Shown: positions 33,301 to 44,654 of the stretch, piece by piece
Numbering within the stretch: position 1 is the first letter of the stretch
How the letters are laid out: every line of letters starts with the position of its first letter
Assembly (NCBI GenBank): GCA_028641055.1
Contig: CM054058.1
Location: 502,403,919-502,467,918, forward strand
Length of the DNA: 64,000 nt
Direction of reading: 5' to 3'
Origin: Alopecurus myosuroides
Taxonomy: Eukaryota > Streptophyta > Magnoliopsida > Poales > Poaceae
Translations under genes and position numbers: made by a program
The notes under the pieces: model-generated
Told to the model about the DNA's origin: nothing
The model's input: the letters and a program-made list of their open reading frames with translations, nothing else
Database searches by the model: none

Positions 33301-35339
33301 CCATTACCGCGTGTATCCGTGTAAGTCCGGTATTTCTCCAACAGGTCTAGGGTTTCACCGGAGGGGTCTACAGAGCGTCTGGATCCCAACACAAGCTAGG
33401 GGGTTCCATAACATGTTAGTATAGGTGTGTCATGGTATTTTGATGGCAAATATTTCACTCCGAGGTGTGGCCCGCTTCACCGGCATCCACTTCTCTCTAT
33501 GGAGTTTACACGCGCTTATAGGGTGAAACTCCCGTATCGGACGAAACATCGGGAATATTCCAAAGATTTGTGTTCTACCAATGTGTTTTGGGTTGCTATA
33601 GACTACCCTAACAAAACCAAGCAACTAGTTCCACATTGCTACCCCCTTTCGACGCTGTTACCACGTGTTCGGATCTAGGGTTTCATCGGAGGGGGGCTAC
33701 AGAGCGTGTGGATCCCAACTCAATCTAGGGGGTTCCATACCATGTTAGTGTAGGTGTGTTGTGTTCTTTGCACGACAAAGATTTCACTCCGGGGTGTGGG
33801 CCGCTTCACTAGCATCCACTTCTCTCTATGGAGTTTACACGCGCTTATAGGGTGAAACTCCCGTATCGGACGAAACATCGGGAATCTTCCAAAGAGTTGT
33901 GTTATACCTTGTTGTTCTGTGTTCCTATGGTCTATCCTAACACAACCAAGCAACTATTTACACATTGCTACCCCCTTTCAACGCCGTTACCGCGTGTATC
34001 CGTGTAAGTCCGATATTTCTCCAACGGGTCTAGGGTTTCACCGGAGGGGGGCTCCGGAGTGTATGGATCCCAACACAATCTAGGGGGGTGCAATACCATG
34101 TAGGTATAGGTGCGTCGTGCTTTTTGGATGGCAAAGATTGCACTCCGGGGTGTGGGCCGCTTCACCGGCATCCACTTCTCTCTATGGAGTTTACACGCGC
34201 TTATAGGGTGAAACTCCCGTATCGGACGAAACATCGGGAATCTTCCGAAGAGTTGTGTTCTACCAATGTGTTTTGGGTTGCTATGGACTACCCTAACACA
34301 ACCAAGGAACTAGTTCCACATTGCTACCCCCTTTCGACGTCGTTACCGCGTGTGTCCGTGAAAGTCCGGTATTTCTCCAACGGGTCTAGGGTTTCACCGG
34401 AGGGGGCCTACGAAGCGTATGGATCCCAACACAAGCTAGGGGGTGCCATACCATGTTCTTATAGGTGTGTTGTGTGCTTTGGATGGCAAAGATTGCACTC
34501 CGGGGTGTGGGCCTCTTCACCGGCATCCACTTCTCTCTATGGAGTTTACACGCGCTTATAGGGTGAAACTCCCGTACCGGACGAAACATCGGGAATCTTC
34601 CGAAGAATTGTGTTCTACCAATGTGTTTTGGGTTGCTATGTACTACCCTAAAAGAACCAAGCAACTAGTTCCACATTGCTACCCCCTTTCGACGCCGTTA
34701 CCGCGTGTTTCCGTATATGTCCCGTATTTCTCCAGCGGGTCTATGGTTTCACTGGAGGGGGGCTACGGAGCGTCTGGATCCCAACACAAGCTAGGGGGTG
34801 ACATACCATGTTAGTATAGGTGTGTTGTGGGCTTTGGATGGAAGATATTGCACTTCGGGCATTGGCCCGCTCCACCGGCATCCACTTCTCTCTATGGAGT
34901 TTACACGCGCTTATAGGGTGAAACTCCCGTATCGGACAAAACATCGGGAATCTTCCGAAGAGTTGTGTTCTACCAATATATTTTGGGTTTCTATGGACTA
35001 CCGTACACTAATACAGAAATCCTTATCTGTGGCGCACCTAGGGGCCAGAGGGGTGCGCCACAGAATTCACGCCATAGAATTTTTTTCTGTGGCGCACCGT
35101 GGCCGTGCGCCACATAAATGTCAATTCTGTGGCGCACCTCAGCCGTGCGCCACAGAAATTTGCAATTCTATGGCGCACCAAGGGGGGGTGCGCCACAGAA
35201 TTGTTTTTTGAATTTCAAAAAAAAGGCGGCCAGATCTGGCCGCGGGAATTTTTCGAAATTTCAAAATTTCGCCGGATCTCGTCGGATGCTCGCCGGAGTT
35301 GGTGGGTGGAGGATGGGGGTCACCGGAGTTGGTGGGGAG

Positions 35340-35690
35340 GAGAAGGAGGAGCTCGCCGGAGGTGGTGGTGGTGGAGGAGGAGGAGGAGGAGAGGTGGTGG
35401 TGGAGGAAGAGGAGGAGGAGGAGAGGTGGTGGTGGAGGAGGAGAAGGAGCTCGCCGGAGGTGGTGGTGGAGGAGGAGAAGGAGGAGGAGGAGAGAGAGAT
35501 GGTGGTGGAGGAGGAGGAGGAGCTCGCCGGAGGTGGTGGTGGTGGTGGAGGAGGAGGAGAGGTGGAGTAGTAGGTGGAGGAGAGGAGAGAAGTGGAGAGG
35601 TAGAAGAGAGAAGGGAAGATGAGAAGTGGAGAAGTGGAGGGGAGAATGGAAGAAGAGGAGGGGATGAGGGAAAGAAGAGGCGCACCAAAT
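35340..35690 (+). repeat. GGT/GGA-rich purine tract
   Basis: GAGGTGGTGGTGGAGGAGG-type words repeat, interleaved with CTCGCCGGAGGTGG at about 35351, 35451 and 35522. Strand asymmetry is extreme (G/A on plus). Frames through it are compositionally open rather than coding. Confidence 0.75.
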
Positions 35691-35954
35691 GAAGGGGTGC
35701 GCCACAGAATTTTTTTTTCTTATTTTTTTTTATTTTCTAGTCAAAATCTTAAAACGGCCATAACTTTTGTTCCTTTTGGAATTTGGCGATTCTAAAAAAA
35801 GCTCACAGGACGAAGGCGAGTGAGGTTGGGTTCCTTTTTCTCTCTAGTTTTTTTTGATATCTTGATCATTTTTTAACGAACTTTTGCTCAGAAAGTCGAA
35901 ATTCATATTTCAAAATTTGATAAAAAAAAGTAGACCTTAAACTCTCCGTGCATC

Positions 35955-36497
35955 TAGGGCTGGAATTCGAGCCGAGCCGAGTCAGCTCGGCTCGACTCGC
36001 TCAAGCTCGGTCAAGTGACGAGTCGAGCTCGGATCGACTCGTTCAACAAACGAGTCCAAAATCAAAACTCGGCTCGGCTCGGTGAACTCGCGAGTAGCTC
36101 GCGAGCTACTCGTTTAACTTTTTTTTTATTTAGTAAAATTATAAAAGTCGACATTATATATTATATATATAATTATTTTTATTATTTGGGGCATGTATAA
36201 TAAAATCATCACAATGATCGATGAAAATATGTCACCATAAAATAATTTGTAGTAAATAAACTACAATAATCAGTAAAAAAAAATTCACACATATAAATAT
36301 ATCATTAGAAACTCTTTTTACCGAGTTAAACGAGCTAAACGAGTACTCGTAAACTCGGCTCGTTTAGCTTGAACTCGTTTACTGTCGAAAATGAAAACTC
36401 GACTCGGCTCGTTGGACAACGAGTTCGAGCCGAGCCGAGTCGAGTTGCGAGCTACTCGTTTAACTCGCGAGTTTTGAGTTTTAATTCCAGCCCTACG
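35955..36497. mobile_element. hAT-type element nested in CACTA, 8-bp target duplication
   Basis: The ends are TAGGGCTGGAATT and AATTCCAGCCCTA. The 8-bp direct repeat CGTGCATC flanks at 35947-35954 and 36498-36505. Subterminal DNA is dense in GAGCCGAG, CTCGGCTCG and CGAGTTCG words that fold against each other. The 543-bp element has no gene. Confidence 0.88.
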
Positions 36498-36575
36498 TGC
36501 ATCTATAAAGGATTTATTTTTTGATGCTTTTTAGACCGGCAACTCTTCCGTCAAAAAACTAGAAAAGGCGTTCCC

Positions 36576-36593
36576 GGGGGGGGGGGGGGGGGG
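36576..36593 (+). repeat. Run of 18 consecutive G
   Basis: An uninterrupted G homopolymer lies in the CACTA element between the hAT insertion and the right subterminal hairpins. It could form G-quadruplexes. Its length may vary between individuals or be a sequencing artefact. Confidence 0.8.
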
Positions 36594-36961
36594 TGGAGAG
36601 AAGGAAAAAAATCTGTGGCTCCATGTATGGTTGGTGCGCCACAGAAATGTTGGATTCTGTGGCGCACCAATGCCCGTGCGCCATAGAATACCACATTTCT
36701 GTGGCGCACCAGATTACGTGCGCCACAGAAATGCTTGCCTGCAAGAATTGAGGCGGGCCCCATCCATGTTCTGTGGCGCACCCTTCCCCCGTGCGCCACA
36801 GAATCCAACATTTCTGTGGCGCATATTTTGGCGTGCGCCACAGAATTAAATTTCTATGGCGCACCACTCTCTGGTGCGCCACAGAAAGCGTTCCATAGAA
36901 AGGCAGTTTCCTACTAGTGTCTCCAGCGGGTCTAGGGTTTCACCGGAGGGGAGCTACGGAA

Positions 36962-37322
36962 TATGACGAACCCCCTTTAGGGTTGGAGGCTACTTGTAGT
37001 CGAAAGGGGTGTCCGAGGGGGGCTCTGGGGGGCCCACACCCTATGCTGGCGCGACAAGGGGGGACCCGCGCCAGGGGGTGTGGTCACCCTGTGGCTCCTC
37101 TCCTGGCCCCCTTCTGGCTCCCAGGGTCTTCCGGGGTGAAAAAATCAATGGGCTCCTTTTTAGGCATTTTCCCGAAAGTTGATTTTCCTGAGCAAAAATA
37201 AGACACCAAGGTAATTCTGCTGAAAACAGCGTTAGTCCGTGTTAGTTGTATCCAAAACACACAAGATTAGAGGAAAACAATAAGAAAAGTGTTCGAAAAA
37301 GGAGATACGTTTTCGACGTATC
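36962..37322. mobile_element. LTR-retrotransposon-like fragment in the array
   Basis: The block replaces the repeat phrase between CTACGGA and GGGTGCCATACC. It has the GGGGGGCCCACACCCTATG, CAGGGGGTGTGGTCACC and GACGTATCA-type phrases seen in grass LTR retrotransposon LTRs. No coding sequence or paired LTR is present. Assignment is by resemblance only. Confidence 0.45.
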
Positions 37323-38899
37323 AGGGTGCCATACCATGTTAGTATAGGTGTGTTGTGGGCTTTGGATGGAAATATTGCACTCTAAGGTGTGGCCCGCTTC
37401 ACCGGCATCCACTTCTCTCTATGGAGTTTACACGCGCTTATAGGGTGAAACTCCCGTATCTGACGAAACATCGGGAATCTTCCAAAGAGTTATGTTCTAC
37501 CAATGTGTTTTGGGTTGCTATAGACTACCCTAACACAACCAAGCAACTAGTTTCACATAGTTACCCTCTTTCGACGCCGTTACCGCGTGTATCCGTATAT
37601 GTCCAGTATTTCTCCAGCGGGTCTAGGGTTTCACCGGAGGGGGGTTACGGAGCGCCTGGATCCCAACACAAGCTAGGGGGTGCATACCATGTTAGTATAG
37701 GTGTGTTTTGAGCTTTGTATGGCAAAGATTACACTCCGGGGTGTGGCCCGCTTCACCGGCATCCACTTGTCTCTATGGAGTTTACATGCGCTTATAGGGT
37801 GAAACTCCCGTATCGGACGAAACATCGGGAATCTTCCGAAGAGTTGTGTTCTACCAATGTGTTTTGGGTTGCTATGGACTAACCTAACACAAACAAGCAA
37901 CTAGTTCCACATTGCTACCCCTTTCGACGTCGTTACTGCGTGTATCCGTGTAAGTCCGGTATTTCTCCAGCGGGTCTAGGGTTTCACCGGTGGGGGGCTA
38001 CGGAGCGTCTGGATCCCAACACAAGCTAGGGCGTGCCATACCAAGTTAGTATAGGTGTTTTGTGGGATTTGGATGGCAAATATTGCACTCCGGGGTGTGG
38101 CCCGCTTCACCGGCATCCACTTCTCTCTATGGAGTTTACACACGCTTATAGGGTGAAACTCCCGTATCGGATGAAACATCGGGAATCTTCCGAAGATTTG
38201 TGTTCTACCTTGTTGTTTTGTGTTCTTATGGGCTATCCTAACACAACCAAGCAACTAGTTCCACATTGCTACCCCCTTTCGACGCTGTTACGGCGTGTTT
38301 CCGTATATGTCCGGTATTTCTCCACCGGGTCTAGGGTTTCACCGGAGGGGGGCTACAGAGCGTCTGGATCCCAACACAATCTAGGGCGTGCCATACCATG
38401 TTAGTATAGGTGTTTTTTGGGCTTTGGATGTCAAAGATTGCACTCCGGGATGTGGGCCGCTTCACCGGCATCCACTTCTCTCTATGGAGTTTACACACGC
38501 TTATAGGGTGGAACTCCCGTATCGGACGAAACATCGGGAATATTCTGAAGAGTTGTGTTCTACCTTGTGGTTTTGGGTTGCTATGGACTACCCTAACACA
38601 ACAAAGCAACTAGTTCCACATTGCTACCCCCTTTCGACGTCGTTACCGCGTGTTTCCATACAAGTCCGGTATTTCTCCGAGCGGAGGTAGGGCTTCAGCG
38701 GAGAGGGGTTCGAGAGCGTCGAAATCTTGTCAATAAACATGTTGAGACTAACTAATTGATAAAATTAATAATAATAATTGTTTTAATAATATTGTATAAA
38801 AGGAAAATTATAAAGATGGGCAAAAAATAAAAAAATAAAAATTAGTCTTTGCCGTGTGCAACACACGGCAAAGAGGTTAAGCGGTGTGCCCTGTTTTTA

Positions 38900-40827
38900 A
38901 TCGTTACCGTGTGATTCGAATCTTTGTCGTGTGTTTTTAATCGGGCACACGGCAACGACCATGCCCTAGATCTTCCCCGAACCGGCCGATTTGGGGTGAA
39001 ACCCGCAAATCGACAAGTCCTCTACTACCCCCGTCGCACGTCCGCTGTCTCCCTCGCCGATTCGCTGCCACCAGACGCCGCCCCGGCCACCACACACCGC
39101 TGCCAGACGCCTCCGCACCATCACCGCCCCCTCCACCGTCCACACCTACCCCAGCGGCGCCCCTCCACCATCCGCCTCCTCCCCGCGTGCTTCTCCACCG
39201 GCGGCACCCTCCACCATGCGGGAGACCGGCGGCGACCCTCCCCGAGCATCTTCATTGGCGCCTCCACCCCAAGCCCCTCGCACCCCGGCCCAAAAGCCCC
39301 CCCCGGCGCAGGTACCCTCTCTGCCCTCCCCTCTCTCTTCTTTTTTTGATAATTTTTCTTGTTAACTAGCTAGGTTCTGATAGTTAGATTAGATGATGGT
39401 AATTATTTTTTTGTAGGTAAAAACGGTAGTTAAATTCTTATGTTAATTAGGTACTATTTGAAATTGTTAGAAATGTCCGTGGTAGAGATCGACATGCATT
39501 AGGGGCGGTGGAGACGGCATGCGGTAGATGCAGGGGGCGATGGCGAATGCATGCTGTAGATGGGGGCGGTGGCAAAGACATGTCGTAGAGGAAGAGGGCG
39601 GTGGTGAGGGCATGTCGCGTAGAGGTAGGGGGCAGTGGCGAGGGATCGCCGTAGAGGTAGGGGCACGGAAGCTCAGTGGCGGCGCCGCTCCCCCTCGGTG
39701 GGCGACGGCGTGGAAGCTCGATGGGCGACGACGTGGACCGTGTTAGGGTTTCGACGACCAGAGATGTAGATTACGAGGCAAAGATGATGTAGGCGGCGAG
39801 GCGGCGATGCCGGTGATGGCGGTTATGCCGTCAATGGGGCTGGATGAGTTGGTGTGTTGTCTGTGGGGTTGGATGAGTTGGTGGCGGCCACGTATGTGTC
39901 GCGGCGTTCAAAATTTAAGTCGGCAGCCCCGGATGTGGGTGGTGTTGCCGATCATGCTGGTGATGCCGGATCGGGAAATGAGGCGAGGATGCATGGAAGA
40001 CCGGGGAATGGTAATTAGGGTAGCGCACACGTCGTTACCCCGCCGCACATAGTAGTTCTAATACTGTTTATCGTCTAGGTAAAATATTCATGTTGTCATA
40101 AAAATATGCTTACATATGTTGTTTTAGTGTTTTCAGATGGACTAGGTCTCTCCATCCACCACCGTAGGCCCCGCGCGCTCTAGTGCGCGTCCACGAGCTT
40201 CTCCTTCCTTGCTGCTCCACCGTCTTTGCTTTCTCCCCATGCGGTCGAGGTGAGCTACAATCCCCTCTCCTCCGCTGTTCTGCCCCTTGCTCTGCCCCGG
40301 CCTTCGAGCCGATGCCACATTTATTTTAATGCATAGTCGCGTAACCCTAGGCGTCTCCCGCCCGGAAGGGTTACAAATTTATAAATATGCAGGATTGTCC
40401 GTCTCTGCATATTAACCATAGCTCATCCGGATTGTGCACGTTTTTGGACAACCCGAGTATGTGCAGATTGAATCGCGTTTCATGTTCTATCCTTTCCTGA
40501 GATGGAATTTTGACGGAACCTCCATGTTGTTCTTCGGTTGCACACCCTCTTGACTTGACAAGCTCGAGACGTGTATTCTGAAGAACAGCGGGGAGGTGCT
40601 GCCGAAATTCCGTCTCGGGTCGGGGTAGAACAAGGAACGCGACACGATCTGCACATACTCAGGTGGGATTAGGCCCCTACCTATTAGAACTGTAGGTGAA
40701 CCCTTGCATGCTTTGAAACATAAAATTTGTCCGTAATTAAATTGACGACATTGAATAATTTTATTATTACTTGCTTCATATTACTTGGCGACATCGTAAC
40801 AGCTGTCAACCAAAAGAGTCGAGGAAG
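38900..40827 (+). other. CACTA 5' leader and intron-like region without gene
   Basis: A Pro/Arg-coding C-rich leader (39000-39320) ends at a GCAGGTACC donor-like site. The following DNA includes a minisatellite (39481-39665) and a second C/T-rich block with GAGGTGAGC (40248). It probably comprises 5'-UTR exons and introns of the transposase gene. Confidence 0.4.
39481..39665 (+). repeat. Imperfect 35-40-bp minisatellite
   Basis: Five or so copies of GTAGA...GGGGGCGGTGGCGA.G.CATG(C/T) follow each other with length variation. Frames across it are open only by composition. Confidence 0.65.
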
Positions 40828-43800
40828 ATGACTGATCGTGCCGACCGTGAGTGGATGTACATTGGCCGCCAAAGTGCAACAAAGATTAGTCCTCACTGGT
40901 TTCGTAAGGTGGATGGATTCTTGAATCAAGCGTTTGCTGAGGGGAAATCTACTGCTTGGTGTCCGTGCGGTAAATGTAGGAACAACAGAATAAAAGTCAG
41001 GGATTCGATTGGAATAGACCTCGTTAAATTTGGGTTTGTGGAGAACTACTACGTGTGGACGTACCATGGTGAGCAGGACCGTGTCATAGTGAAGGCGGCG
41101 GGAGAAGATGAGTCTGAGTCCGAGGACGACCGTGATAACTGGTTGTTAGGAGACATGGTAGATGACTTCCGTGATGCACGAGTGGAAGAAGAGGAGCCAG
41201 AGGGTGCCGCAAAGGCTTTCTATGATATGTTAGAGTCTTCGGCTGCGCCTCTTCACCCCCACACGAAATACAGGCAGCTGAAGGCCATCGGTGATATTAT
41301 GGCTATCAAGCCCCGGTATAACCTTCCTCGGGACTGTTTTGATGACATTATGACTGTCGTTGGTCGCTGGCTCCCTGAAGGTCACATTCTGCCTTCGAGC
41401 TTCTACGGGTCGAAGAAAATCCTCCGTGCACTTAACATGCCATACGAGCAGATCCATGCCTATCCGGAGGGATGCGTCCTATTTAGGAATGAAGACGAGC
41501 ACGCCGGCTACTGTCCCAAGTGCGGATCCTCAAGGTATGTGGAGGTAGACCCGGGTGATGGTCAGAAGAGGCAGAGCGCTGTCCCCACCAACATCCTTAG
41601 GTATCTTCCAATCGTACCAAGGATTCAGCGACTTTTCATGGAGAAGGACACTGCGAAAATGATGACATGGCACAAAGATGGGAAAAGATTCAAGGAAGAC
41701 GCAAGCAAGAGGAAGATGATGATACATCCTCCGGACGGTCAAGCATGGAAGAATTTTGACAACAAACACTGTGTGAAAGCAGCCGATGCTCGGAATGTGC
41801 GAATTGCCATGTCCACCGATGAGTTCAGTCCGTATGGTATGACGGCTTCCTCATACAGTTGCTGGCTCGTGTTTGTTATCCCGCTGAATCTCCCACCCGG
41901 CGCCATTATGCAACGCAAGTACATGTTCCTGTCGTTGATAATTCCGGGGCCCAACTACCCGGGAAAAAATATGAGTGTGTAGATGCAGCCGTTGATGGAT
42001 GAGCTGAAAGATGCTTGGGTTACGGGATTCCGGACATACGACCGAGCTACCAAGACACACTTCAATATGTTTGTCTGGTACCAGTACTCATTGCATGACC
42101 TACCGGCTATTGGGCTGTTCATAGGCTGGTCCGTTCACGGGAAGTTCCCATGCCCACAGTGCAAGAGTGCTATGGAGTTCCAATGGCTGAGTGAGGTTCA
42201 CAAGTATTGTTGCTTCGATCTGCATCGACTATTCCTTCGTGCTGACCATGAATTCAGACAAGACACCAAGAAGTTCACGAGAGATACCATTGTCACAAAG
42301 ACGGCACCTCCTAAATTGACCGGTGAATAGATACTCGCTAAGGTAAACGCCCTCGAGGATGATCCCGAGAAACCAGGCAAGTTCAAGGGGTATGGTGTCA
42401 CACACGCCTGGACTCACAAGCCGTCCCTGTGGGATCTCCCTTACTTCCCGGACCTTGAACATTCACACTACATAGATGTGATGTACACCGAGAAGAATAT
42501 CAGGGAGTCCGCTTTCGCTATACTGTTTGATATTCTTGATAAGTCGAGGGATAACGTCAAGGCTAGAGTCGATCAAAAGAAGCTTTGCGATAGACCAAAT
42601 CTTGAGTTGCAGCCACCCGACGGGGGAAAGAAATGGAGGAAGCCAAAGGCCGCTTGGGTTCTGACAAGGGAGCAAAGGAGGATAGCGCTCATGTGGATCG
42701 CCTTGTTAATGTTCCCCGATGGGTACGCGGCGAATAAAAAGGGATATCAGGATTGATCTCATGAAAATCATCGGGCTCAAGAGTCATGACTACCACATAT
42801 GACTCGAGCGGCTACTCCCAGTAATGGTTCGAGGCTTCATCCCCGAGGCAGACTGGAGGGTCCTGGCGGAGCTGAGCTATTTCTTCCGTGTTCTCTGTGC
42901 TAAGGAGATATCTCCAACCGTTATTGATCTGCAAGTTAGAGGCAATGTTTCCGCCTAGATTCTTTGTTCCTATGGCACACATGATATTACACCTCCTCAC
43001 CGAGGCGCGAATGGGAGGTCCCGTGCAATGTCGTTGGATGTACGGAATGGAGAGGCTACAAAAGACCCTACGGAGCAAAGCTAGAAACAAATGTAAGATT
43101 GAAGCATCGATAGCCGATGCTTTCATAATCAAGGAGGTGGCGAACATCATCACAACATATTATCCGCCGGATGTTCCCACCATGCACAATCCAGTGGCTC
43201 GTTACAACACTGGCGCCCTCGAGCACCAATCCGATCTTAGCCTCTTCAAAGGCAAACTTGGAACTTCTGGCAGCCACAAGATGCAAGAATTGAGTCACAA
43301 CGTGTGGACCGATATAAGCTTCTATGTCCTGACAAACCTAGAAGAGGCGACAGAGTACCAAGAGTAAGTGATATCCACGGTAACTGTATCGCAACTCTTC
43401 ACAAAATTCTGGGACCAACTCAAGTTTCCCTTATTTTTTGTAGGGAATTTGTGGCTCAATATTGGTCGAGTGCCGACGAACCTACCGTACACGAGGAGGA
43501 CAAGTTACTCCGCGAGGGTTCCGGTAACAACCAACCAAATGTAGTTACTCCGCGAGGGTTCCGGTAACAACCAACCAAATTACATTGATTGGTTATGAGG
43601 CAAAGTACTTTCTATTTCCCATCGCTGATGTTTAACATACCAATCACGTCTTACTTGCCGCTAATTAACGCTTTCCAGTTGAACCTACAGGCTAACGTAG
43701 ATCATGATATGAATGAGGAGTTGAGAACCGTTGCCATGAGTTTTCACTATAAGGTCCGTAGGTACGACACGCACGACGTCAATGGGTTTCTCTTCCGAAC

Positions 43801-44513
43801 CAACATCTACGAGCAGCTTGCGCCTAATCAAAGCACACCAAATAGCGGAGTGTTAACCGTATGCAATAGAGTGGAATACTACGGAATACTTGAAGAAATA
43901 TACGAACTACAGTGGAAAAGACTAGGAGGACCGCATCCTAGGTTGTTATTTTTAAGTGCAAGTGGTTCGATCCGGTGCATTATAGAGGAGAACCGGCTGT
44001 TAGGCTAGTCGAAATTAATCGAGAAAAGATATTGGACTGTCCAGATGTCTATATCGTGGCTCAAGAGGCGATGCAAGTATATTACCTCCATACGCGTTCA
44101 CTATTCCCCGTCTGCGTGATTACGATGTCCCGTACAAGGTGTCACCATATGGTAAATTGCCAATGCCAATCGACTCCGATTATAACCCTCTCATAAACAC
44201 GGACACATATGAGGGGGAATTCTTCCAAGAGTACGATGGTCTCACGGGCCATTTCGTGATCGACTTGACGGGAGGTGAGGATATGGAAGTAGACGTTGGC
44301 GGTGACGACGTCGAAGAAGAGGTTGAGGACCTTGAGGACTTGACATTTTTCGAGCGGTTAAGTGCACAGAACAACCACGCCACCGAAGATGGGGAGGCCG
44401 ACGTTGAAGACACGCGTGATAGTGATGATGAGGCCGCCTTTGATGACACGCGTACTATTGCTCCAGATCCAGATGATCCCGACACAAACCAATATATGTA
44501 TGCTTTATATTAA
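40828..44513 (+). pseudogene. CACTA transposase (TNP2/TnpD type) with stops and frameshifts
   Basis: From ATG 40828: a transposase-associated domain (REWMYIGRQSATKISPHW, CPCGKCRNN), then a TNP2 core (GYCPKCGSSRYV, SAVPTNILRYLP, MTWHKDGKRFKED, FSPYGMTASSYSCW, LHDLPAIGLFIGWSVHGKFPCPQC). DUF4218-like sequence follows (LGGPVQ-type TEARMGGPVQCRWMYGMERL) and DUF4216-like sequence (CNRVEYYGILEEIYEL, HYRGEPAVRLVEINREK) to an acidic tail at 44513. In-frame TAGs lie at 41980-41982 and 42328-42330. Frameshifts occur near 42740, 42950 and 43370, and one near 43970. A 40-bp tandem duplication sits at 43504-43580. The full domain order is retained, but the protein cannot be made as it stands. Confidence 0.9.
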
Positions 44514-44654
44514 ATTTACTTAGTTTATTTTCTTTCCATGCTTTTCATTTATTTCTGTTTGCTCCACATGCTTTTCATTTATTTCTTATTTGGTTCACAT
44601 GCTTTCTATTAATTACTAATTGGTTTAATGTTTGTCATTGCAGGCCACAACAAC

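Larger units (their letters stand above)
35006..36919. mobile_element. Non-autonomous CACTA, GTGGCGCACC hairpin family
   Basis: The left terminus is CACTAATACAG and the right terminus read on the minus strand is CACTAGTAGGAAACTGCC. Subterminal hairpins of the type TTCTGTGGCGCACC...GGTGCGCCACAGAA fill 35026-35205 and 36610-36895. The interior holds a purine-rich tract (35340-35690) and a nested hAT element. There is no gene. The flanking triplets are GTA and TCT, so no target duplication survives. The host repeat unit lacks about 100 bp at the insertion. Confidence 0.8.
30271..38740 (+). repeat. Satellite-like array, 18 copies of a 355-bp unit
   Basis: The anchor CCACTT(C/G)TCTCTATGG starts at 30294, 30649, 31004, 31363, 31718, 32073, 32428, 32780, 33133, 33487, 33826, 34172, 34527, 34882, 37409, 37763, 38117 and 38472. 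The modal spacing is 355 bp (339-359). Units share GGGTGAAACTCCCGTA, CAAGCAACTAGTTCCACA and GGGTCTAGGGTTTCACCGG. The first unit starts inside the Ulp1-like exon, and the last decays after about 38690. The array is interrupted between 35006 and 37322. 355 is not divisible by 3, so the many 60-150-codon frames in it are repeat shadows. No homology to a named grass satellite is claimed. Confidence 0.9.

Noticed and set aside
35099..35692. Gly/Arg/Glu-rich frames on plus and Pro/Leu/Ser-rich frames on minus
   Set aside because: Pure composition of the GGT/GGA tract inside a non-coding CACTA.
30110..38690. Dozens of 60-157-codon open frames with recurring CGPLHRHPLLSMEFTRAYRV (plus) and FRPIREFHPISACKLHREKW (minus) motifs
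   Set aside because: They are the 355-bp repeat read in shifting frames. 355 is not a multiple of 3 and frames exist on both strands, so there is no repeat protein.
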